Below are positions 30,840 through 35,154 of a DNA stretch of 35,154 bases, piece by piece (the stretch's first letter is position 1; each line of letters begins with the position of its first letter). The notes beneath the pieces are model-generated. The model was not told the DNA's origin and ran no database searches. It saw only the letters and a program-made list of their open reading frames with translations. A program made the translations under genes and the position numbers. Source of the stretch: BP-191 sp035940575 (lineage in GTDB: Bacteria > Actinomycetota > Actinomycetes > BP-191); assembly GCA_035940575.1 (NCBI GenBank), contig DASZER010000074.1, positions 1-35,154 of the forward strand. The letters are read 5' to 3'.

Positions 30840-31574
30840 GTGCGGCCCGAGACCGAGGTCGCGGCGGGCGCCGTACGCCGCGCGCTCGACGCCGCGTCGT
30901 CCGGTCCTCGCGACGTCTCCGCCAAGGGCGTGCGCGACGTCGTCACCGGCACCGACGTCGCCATCGAGGACGCGCTGCGTTCGGCGCTGCCGGGAGCGGT
31001 CGTCGGCGAGGAGCGGGCGGGGGAGTCGGGCGCGGGCGCGTACTGGCTCGTCGACCCGATCTGCGGGACCCGCAACTTCGCGTCGGGCATCCCGCTGTAC
31101 TGCGTCAACGTCGCGCTGGTCGAGTCGGGCGTCGTGACCGTCGCCGTCGTCGGCGACGCCTCGACCGGCTCGGTCCTCGTCGCGGAGCGCGGCGGCGGCG
31201 CCTGGGACGGCGACCGCCGCCTCGCCGCGTCGGCCGCGAGCAACGTCCTCGTCGTCGAGGACAGCCACGCCGAGGGCGCGCGGCGCGAGCGGGCGGCGTC
31301 GTTCGCGGCCGCCGCCGTGCGCGCGGACCGCTGGGACCTGCGCTCGCTGAGCACGACGCTGTCTCTCGCGTACGTCGCCGCCGGGCGCGTGGCGGCGTAC
31401 GTGCTGTTCTGGACCTCGCCCGTGCACGCGGCGGCGGGGAGCCTGCTCGCCGCCGAGGCGGGCGCGACCGTCACCGACCTCGACGGCCGGCCGTGGACCC
31501 TCGACGCCGACTCCCTCGTCGCGTCCGCCGACCCCGCCCTGCACGCCGACCTGCTCGCCCTGCTCGGTTCCTAG
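30840..31574 (+). CDS. Inositol-monophosphatase-like protein with altered metal site
   Basis: A 244-residue member of the IMPase/FBPase-like phosphatase superfamily. Present are the first motif VVTGTDVAIE, the glutamate turn VVGEERAGE and the motif WLVDPICGTRNF. The canonical sequence of that last motif is W-x-V-D-P-x-D-G-T-x-N-F, so the second metal-binding Asp is Cys here. In the C-terminal motif, normally W-D-x-A-A-G, the Asp is His (SPVHAAAG). Two metal ligands are therefore replaced, so normal phosphatase activity is doubtful. GTG 30840 starts 2 bp after the polyprenyl synthase stop with no ribosome site. Its TAG stop and the TAG stop of the minus-strand toxin gene share the tetramer CTAG. 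It could act on an isoprenoid or sugar phosphate, or be regulatory. Confidence 0.8.
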   Translation: MRPETEVAAGAVRRALDAASSGPRDVSAKGVRDVVTGTDVAIEDALRSALPGAVVGEERAGESGAGAYWLVDPICGTRNFASGIPLYCVNVALVESGVVTVAVVGDASTGSVLVAERGGGAWDGDRRLAASAASNVLVVEDSHAEGARRERAASFAAAAVRADRWDLRSLSTTLSLAYVAAGRVAAYVLFWTSPVHAAAGSLLAAEAGATVTDLDGRPWTLDADSLVASADPALHADLLALLGS

Positions 31575-31939
31575 GCGAGCGGCAGCCGGCGGACCCTCAC
31601 GCTGTCGTCCCCGAGCGCCACGACCGCGCCGGAGTCGAGGTCTTCGGAAAGCGGCGAGAGGTTCGCCAGGAGCGTGGCGGCCATGGCCTCGGCACGGCGA
31701 CCGGTGACACGGCGTACCAGCACCACCGACGGAGCGGTCGCGCGCGAGGCGGCGAGCAACGCGCCGAAGTCCGTGTCGCCGCTGACGAGCACGCGCCCCG
31801 CGTCCCTCGCCGCGGCCAGCACGTTCGCGTCCGACGCGGCGGCGAGGTCGAGGTCGCGTACGTGCACGGCGTCCCAGCCGGCGTCGCCGAGCAGCGCCAC
31901 GAGGCGCGGGGAGAGGTTGTTGTCGAGCAGGACCCTCAT
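31571..31939 (-). CDS. DUF5615 PIN-like protein, probable toxin
   Basis: A 122-residue PIN-like nuclease-fold protein of the DUF5615 (Mut7-C-like) group. It opens with MRVLLDNNLSPRLVALL and has Asp6; the motif VLVSGDTDFGALLA supplies Asp55 and Asp57, with a further acidic patch at LDLAAASDANV. These residues form the Mg-dependent RNase site of PIN proteins. The partner gene upstream encodes DUF433; its stop overlaps this ATG (ATGA). DUF433-DUF5615 pairs are regarded as toxin-antitoxin systems, so the likely role is cleaving RNA when the partner is lost. Its end is shared with the opposite IMPase-like gene. Confidence 0.85.
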   Translation of the reverse strand: MRVLLDNNLSPRLVALLGDAGWDAVHVRDLDLAAASDANVLAAARDAGRVLVSGDTDFGALLAASRATAPSVVLVRRVTGRRAEAMAATLLANLSPLSEDLDSGAVVALGDDSVRVRRLPLA

Positions 31940-32166
31940 GCCGAGGGGCGCAACGGCAGCTGCCGCTCCCTGACCGTCTCGGCCGCGTACCGCAGCGCTT
32001 CCGCCACGTCCTCCGGCGTCAGGTCCGGCAGGTCCGCGCAGACCTCGGCGGTCGTCATGCCGTCGGCCACCATCGACACCACAGTCGCGACCGGGATGCG
32101 CAGTCCCCGGACCGTGGGTGCACCGCCCATGACGTCCGGATCGACCGTGATCCGCTCGAAGGTCAT
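31936..32166 (-). CDS. DUF433 protein, probable antitoxin
   Basis: A 76-residue winged-HTH-like protein of the DUF433 family. The signature is complete: ITVDPDVMGGAPTVRGLRIPVATVVSMVADGMTTAEVCADLPDLTPEDVAEALRYAAE. The family binds DNA and neutralises a DUF5615 or PIN partner, here the gene joined through ATGA. The start ATG at 32166 has no Shine-Dalgarno sequence; a TATCCT -10 box ends exactly 7 nt upstream (32179-32174), so the mRNA is probably leaderless. GTTGCC repeats at 32198-32275 cover the -35 region and could be the autoregulatory operator. Confidence 0.88.
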   Translation of the reverse strand: MTFERITVDPDVMGGAPTVRGLRIPVATVVSMVADGMTTAEVCADLPDLTPEDVAEALRYAAETVRERQLPLRPSA

Positions 32167-32173
32167 GCCAGGC

Positions 32174-32179
32174 AGGATA
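32174..32179 (-). promoter_or_regulatory. -10 box (TATCCT) of the DUF433-DUF5615 operon
   Basis: On the minus strand TATCCT is followed by 7 nt and the ATG. The -35 region, about 18 bp upstream, reads GGCAAC, which is one unit of the GTTGCC repeat array on the other strand. Confidence 0.5.
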
Positions 32180-32197
32180 GGGCGCCGGGCGCCAGAA

Positions 32198-32275
32198 GTT
32201 GCCCTGGTTGCCTCTCACGTGCCGGTTCTTGCGCACGCACGCGGCGCTGGTTGCCCGTAGTTGCCTCCTCTTGCC
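32198..32275. repeat. GTTGCC repeat array, possible operator
   Basis: GTTGCC occurs at 32198-32203, 32207-32212, 32250-32255 and 32260-32265, with CTTGCC at 32270-32275. Within each group the spacing is 9-10 bp, one helical turn, and the groups start 52 bp apart. The first group overlaps the predicted -35 region of the DUF433 operon. This suits cooperative binding of a small DNA-binding protein such as DUF433. The units are too short and too close for a CRISPR array. Confidence 0.5.
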
Positions 32276-32484
32276 GGTCGTTTCCAGCCGTGCGGGATAC
32301 GGGCGGGGCGACCGTCGGCGTCTGTGGGCCGTCGCCTTGCCGGTGGGTGGAGTCCATCGGCGGCGCGCCGGGCCGGGTTCGATTGGGTGCCGACGCGGGA
32401 GCGCCGTTAGGATGCGAAACACCGCCGTCCGGGCGGCCCGGCCCCGCCTGCGGGCCGCGACTCAGGGAGGACGACAGGGCCTCG

Positions 32485-32865
32485 ATGCGTGCCTACTTCG
32501 GGTCCTACACCACGGTCGGCTCCGTCATTCTCGCGGGGCTGGCGTTCGTGGTCGTCGCGTTCACCGCGAACCGGCTGATCCGCCCCCAGCGCCCCGGGCG
32601 CGAGAAGTACCTCACGTACGAGTGCGGCATCGACCCCGTCGGCGCCGGCTGGTCGCAGACGCAGATCCGGTACTACGTCTTCGCGTTCCTGTTCGTGATC
32701 TTCGATGTCGAGTCGGTGTTCCTGTTCCCGTTCGCGGCGGTGCTCAACGGCTTCACCAAGGCGGGCTACGGCACCGCCGTCTTCGTCGAGATGGTCGTCT
32801 TCATCGCGATCCTGGTGGTCGGCCTGCTGTACGCCTGGAAGAAGAAGGTCCTCGAATGGGTCTGA
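32485..32865 (+). CDS. nuoA: NADH-quinone oxidoreductase subunit A, second copy
   Basis: A 126-residue NuoA paralogue with three helices and the conserved loop LTYECGIDPVGAGWSQTQIRYYVFAFLFVIFDVESVFLFPFAAV, clearly diverged from the first copy (CGIDPVGAGW in place of SGIEVQPVPH). It opens the second nuo cluster. ATG 32485 is the only suitable start; the nearest strong purine run lies 14 nt upstream. A possible promoter is at 32383-32413. It overlaps nuoB2 by 10 bp. The retained cysteine in YECGID, found in many NuoA proteins, is absent from the first copy (YESGIE). Confidence 0.93.
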   Translation: MRAYFGSYTTVGSVILAGLAFVVVAFTANRLIRPQRPGREKYLTYECGIDPVGAGWSQTQIRYYVFAFLFVIFDVESVFLFPFAAVLNGFTKAGYGTAVFVEMVVFIAILVVGLLYAWKKKVLEWV

Positions 32866-33356
32866 GCGATCAGGTCGAGGTTCCGCAGCCGATCAAGTTC
32901 GTCCTCAACTGGGGGCGCAAGTACTCGCTGTGGGTCTTCAACTTCGGTCTCGCCTGCTGCGCGATCGAGTTCATCGCCACGTCGATGTCGGAGCACGACT
33001 TCATCCGCTTCGGCGTGATCCCGTTCGCCCACGGGCCGCGCCAGGCGGACCTGATGGTCGTGAGCGGCACCCTGACCGACAAGATGGCGCCGGCGGTCAA
33101 GCGCCTCTACGAGCAGATGCCCGAGCCGAAGTACGTCATCTCGTTCGGATCGTGCGCGAACTGCGGCGGACCGTACTGGGACTCCTACGCCGTCACGAAG
33201 GGCGTCGACCAGATCATCCCCGTCGACGTCTACGTGCCCGGCTGCCCGCCGCGCCCCGAGGCGCTGCTCCAGGGCGTCATCAAGCTCCAGACGAAGATCC
33301 AGAACGAGTCCCTCAAGGAGCGCTACGCGCGCGAGCCCATCGCGGTCGAGGCGTAG
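32856..33356 (+). CDS. nuoB: NADH-quinone oxidoreductase subunit B, second copy
   Basis: A 166-residue NuoB paralogue. All four N2 cluster ligands are kept: C34-C35 (FGLACCAIE), C100 (FGSC) and C130 (VPGCPPRPE); an extra C103 follows in SCANCGG, which is common in the family but missing in the first copy. The Tyr/Arg motif GPRQADLMVVSG is intact, so the subunit looks functional. It starts inside the end of nuoA2 with AAGAAGG as ribosome site. nuoC2 follows 3 bp after its stop. Confidence 0.94.
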   Translation: MGLSDQVEVPQPIKFVLNWGRKYSLWVFNFGLACCAIEFIATSMSEHDFIRFGVIPFAHGPRQADLMVVSGTLTDKMAPAVKRLYEQMPEPKYVISFGSCANCGGPYWDSYAVTKGVDQIIPVDVYVPGCPPRPEALLQGVIKLQTKIQNESLKERYAREPIAVEA

Positions 33357-33359
33357 GCC

Positions 33360-33860
33360 ATGACCCCTGAAGAGGTGGGACAGCGGTTCGTCGCGCGCTT
33401 CGGCGAGGGGACGACCACCGAGGTCTCCTACGGCACCGCGACCGTGACGGTGCCCCGCGCGGCGTACGCGGACGCGGCGGCGTTCGCCAAGACCGAGCGC
33501 GGGCTCGACCTGACGTTCTTCGACTTCATGGCCGGCGTCGACGAGGGCGAGGAGGGCTTCGCCGTCGTCACCCACGTCTACTCGCCGATCCACCACCACC
33601 ACCTGCTCCTGCGCACGACGACGCCGCGCGACAACCCCACGGTCCCGACGATCACCAACGTCTACCGCGGCGCGAACTGGCACGAGCGCGAGGCCTGGGA
33701 GATGTTCGGCATCGTCTTCGAGGGCCACCCGAACCTCGTCAAGCTGCTGCTCTCCGACGAGTTCGAGGGCCACCCGCTGCGCAAGGAGTTCCAGCTCGCC
33801 AGCCGCGTCGTGAAGCCGTGGCCGGGCGCCAAGGAGCCGGGCGAGGGGGGCCACGAGTGA
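33360..33860 (+). CDS. nuoC: NADH-quinone oxidoreductase subunit C, second copy
   Basis: A 166-residue NuoC paralogue, shorter than the first copy by about 35 residues, mostly at the N-terminus. The signature NVYRGANWHEREAWEMFGIVFEGHPNLVKLLLSDEFEGHPLRKEFQL is intact. A histidine run, IHHHHLLL (about 80-87), is unusual. The C-terminus stops soon after the signature (KPWPGAKEPGEGGHE) with no fusion to a NuoD domain. The next gene, overlapping by GTGA, is nuoH, so nuoD is missing from its normal place. Confidence 0.93.
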   Translation: MTPEEVGQRFVARFGEGTTTEVSYGTATVTVPRAAYADAAAFAKTERGLDLTFFDFMAGVDEGEEGFAVVTHVYSPIHHHHLLLRTTTPRDNPTVPTITNVYRGANWHEREAWEMFGIVFEGHPNLVKLLLSDEFEGHPLRKEFQLASRVVKPWPGAKEPGEGGHE

Positions 33861-34903
33861 ACGCCGTCCTCACGCTCGCGCAGGCCGCCGAGAAGGCCGT
33901 CACGACCGCCCAGAACGACGGCGGCATCCTGCACTCGTTCGGCTTCCTGCTGGCCATCAAGATCGCGGGCGTGCTGCTCGTGTTCCTGACCGTGCCGCTC
34001 GTCGTCGGCATGATCGAGCACAAGGGCATGGCGCACATGCAGTCGCGCATGGGCCCGATGTACGCCGGCGGCTTCCACGGCTGGGCGCAGCTCGTCGCGG
34101 ACGGCATCAAGTTCGTCCAGAAGGAGGACGTCGTCCCCGACAACGCCGACCGGTGGGTGTTCAAGCTCGCGCCCGCGGTGTCGTTGCTCCCGGCGATGTT
34201 CGTGCTCGTCGTGATCCCCGTCGGCCCCGACATCGTCGCGGAGCCGCTCGACATCGGCCTGTTCTACGCGCTCGCGATCTCCTCGATCACGGTCATCGGC
34301 ATGCTGATGGCGGCGTGGTCGAGCGCGAACAAGTTCTCGCTGCTCGGCGGCATCCGCGGCGCGGCGCAGCTCATCGCGTACGAGCTCCCGCTCATCCTCA
34401 GCGCCGTCTCCGTCGTGATCCTGTCGGGAACGCTCTCGCTCACCGGCATCGCGCACGCGTGGCGCTGGTGGTGGCTGGTCGCGCTCGCGCCGGCCATCTT
34501 CATCTTCTTCACGTCGTCGCTCGCCGAGCTGAACCGCCCGCCGTTCGACATGCCCGTCGCCGACTCCGAGATCATCTTCGGCCACATGACCGAGTACACC
34601 GGCCTGCGCTTCGCGCTGTTCCTCCTGACGGAGTACGCCGGCATCGTCGTCGCCGGCGGCCTGATGACCGCGATGTTCTTCGGCGGCTGGCGCGGCCCTG
34701 GCCCCGACTTCCTCGACCCGGTGTGGACCCTCGTCAAGGTGATGGCGGTCGGGTTCGTCGTCGTGTGGCTGCGGGCGACGTACCCGCGGCTGCGCGAGGA
34801 CCAGCTTCAGAAGTTCTGCTGGAAGGCGTTGATCCCGCTGGCCCTCGTCCAGGTCCTCGCCGTGTCCGCGCTCAAGGTCTTCGTCATGCACGGGAACCTC
34901 TGA
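33857..34903 (+). CDS. nuoH: NADH-quinone oxidoreductase subunit H, second copy
   Basis: A 348-residue NuoH paralogue with about eight transmembrane helices. The loop AELNRPPFDMPVADSEIIFGHMTEYTG is well kept. The other quinone-channel loop reads MIEHKGMAHMQSRMGPMYAGGFHGWAQLVADGIKFVQKED: the usual Arg-x-Gly-Pro-Asn-Arg-x-Gly-Pro has become RMGPMYAGG, losing the second arginine that the first copy retains (GPNRVGP). This may mean a different quinone or partner. It is coupled to nuoC2 by GTGA and shares one base with nuoI2. Confidence 0.93.
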   Translation: MNAVLTLAQAAEKAVTTAQNDGGILHSFGFLLAIKIAGVLLVFLTVPLVVGMIEHKGMAHMQSRMGPMYAGGFHGWAQLVADGIKFVQKEDVVPDNADRWVFKLAPAVSLLPAMFVLVVIPVGPDIVAEPLDIGLFYALAISSITVIGMLMAAWSSANKFSLLGGIRGAAQLIAYELPLILSAVSVVILSGTLSLTGIAHAWRWWWLVALAPAIFIFFTSSLAELNRPPFDMPVADSEIIFGHMTEYTGLRFALFLLTEYAGIVVAGGLMTAMFFGGWRGPGPDFLDPVWTLVKVMAVGFVVVWLRATYPRLREDQLQKFCWKALIPLALVQVLAVSALKVFVMHGNL

Positions 34904-35154
34904 TGCCGGGCGGTCTCGGCCTGCTCAAGGGCCTCGGCGTCACGCTGAAGACGATGAGCAAGCGGTCGATCACGCGGCAGTACCCCGACGTGAAGCCCGC
35001 GCTGCCCCCGCGCACCCGCGGCGTCATCGCGCTCATGGAGGAGAACTGCACGGTCTGCATGCTGTGCAGCCGCGAGTGCCCCGACTGGTGCATCTACATC
35101 GACTCCCACAAGGAGACGGTGCCGCCGAAGGAGCCGGGCGCCCGCGCGCGGACG
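34903..35154 (+). CDS. nuoI: NADH-quinone oxidoreductase subunit I, second copy (cut by window end)
   Basis: The first 84 residues of a NuoI paralogue; the frame is open to the last base, so truncation is due to the window edge. The amphipathic start LLKGLGVTLKTMSKRSITRQYPDVKP matches the first copy's LKGFGLTFRTMF...QYPDVKEP. The first 4Fe-4S motif is complete (C49-x2-C52-x2-C55-x3-C59-P). The segment after it, DWCIYIDSHKETVPP, is typical. The second cluster motif should lie just beyond the edge. The order so far, A-B-C-H-I, suggests J, K, L, M and N will follow. Confidence 0.92.
   Translation, partial: MPGGLGLLKGLGVTLKTMSKRSITRQYPDVKPALPPRTRGVIALMEENCTVCMLCSRECPDWCIYIDSHKETVPPKEPGARART

Larger units (their letters stand above)
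32167..32484. other. 318-bp intergenic region with repeats and two promoters
   Basis: It separates the divergent DUF433 gene and the second nuo cluster. It holds the leaderless promoter of DUF433, the GTTGCC array, and a possible nuoA2 promoter (TTGGGT at 32383-32388, 19-bp spacer, TAGGAT at 32408-32413). The leader to nuoA2 contains AGGGAGG (32464-32470), 14 nt before the ATG, farther than usual. I see no further gene in it. Confidence 0.5.

Noticed and set aside
32198..32275. GTTGCC array as a CRISPR remnant
   Set aside because: Units are 6 bp with 3-4 bp between them and no cas genes are present; it looks like an operator array.
32376..32400. GGTTCGATT as the T-arm of a tRNA
   Set aside because: The flanking bases cannot form the T-stem and no anticodon or acceptor arms are found.

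Overview
The window is very GC-rich DNA with frequent GTG starts, tightly overlapping genes, a WhiB-type regulator, futalosine-pathway menaquinone genes and a 14-gene nuo operon. This points to an actinomycete (Actinomycetota) that respires with menaquinone. The order menG, geranylgeranyl-reductase-like oxidase, nuoA-N, polyprenyl synthase, second partial nuo set resembles what I recall from Streptomyces, but nothing fixes the genus.

Layout. (1) 1-2960: the end of a probable integrative element, holding an XRE regulator, an unknown small protein, a WhiB-like/HTH protein, a nest of inverted repeats and a complete tyrosine integrase. (2) 3001-10566: menaquinone genes mqnA, mqnC and mqnX. An exported-protein module (cupredoxin-sugar dehydrogenase fusion, DUF1800, DUF1501) lies between mqnA and mqnC, and a tiny membrane protein between mqnC and mqnX. 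(3) 10589-14829: two tandem paralogous lipoproteins, menG, a convergent secreted hydrolase, and a MenJ-like reductase behind a strong Rex-operator-like site. (4) 14913-29857: complete nuoABCDEFGHIJKLMN. (5) 29854-31574: a polyprenyl diphosphate synthase and an IMPase-like protein with altered metal ligands, both coupled to nuoN. (6) 31571-32166: a DUF5615/DUF433 toxin-antitoxin-like pair on the minus strand. (7) 32485 to the end: a second, diverged nuo cluster, A-B-C-H-I, with no nuoD at its usual place; nuoI is cut by the window edge.

The genes fit one theme. MqnA, MqnX and MqnC make the menaquinone ring precursor, the polyprenyl synthase makes the tail, MenG methylates the ring, the MenJ-like enzyme probably saturates the tail, and complex I reduces the finished quinone. 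A Rex-like operator ahead of menJ/nuo would tie this to the NADH/NAD ratio.

The most unusual feature is a family of three intergenic palindromic elements (6517-6670, 13255-13427, 15276-15435). They share an internal core (TGCTGCGCG ... GCCTTGC ... GCTCGCGACG, the last two at nearly constant spacing). Their 12-22 bp outer arms differ completely between copies yet pair within each copy, and one arm always covers the ribosome-binding site of a neighbouring gene, including nuoB. A second pattern is a set of five genes without Shine-Dalgarno sequences whose start codon lies exactly 6-7 nt after a TANNNT -10 box, indicating leaderless mRNAs.
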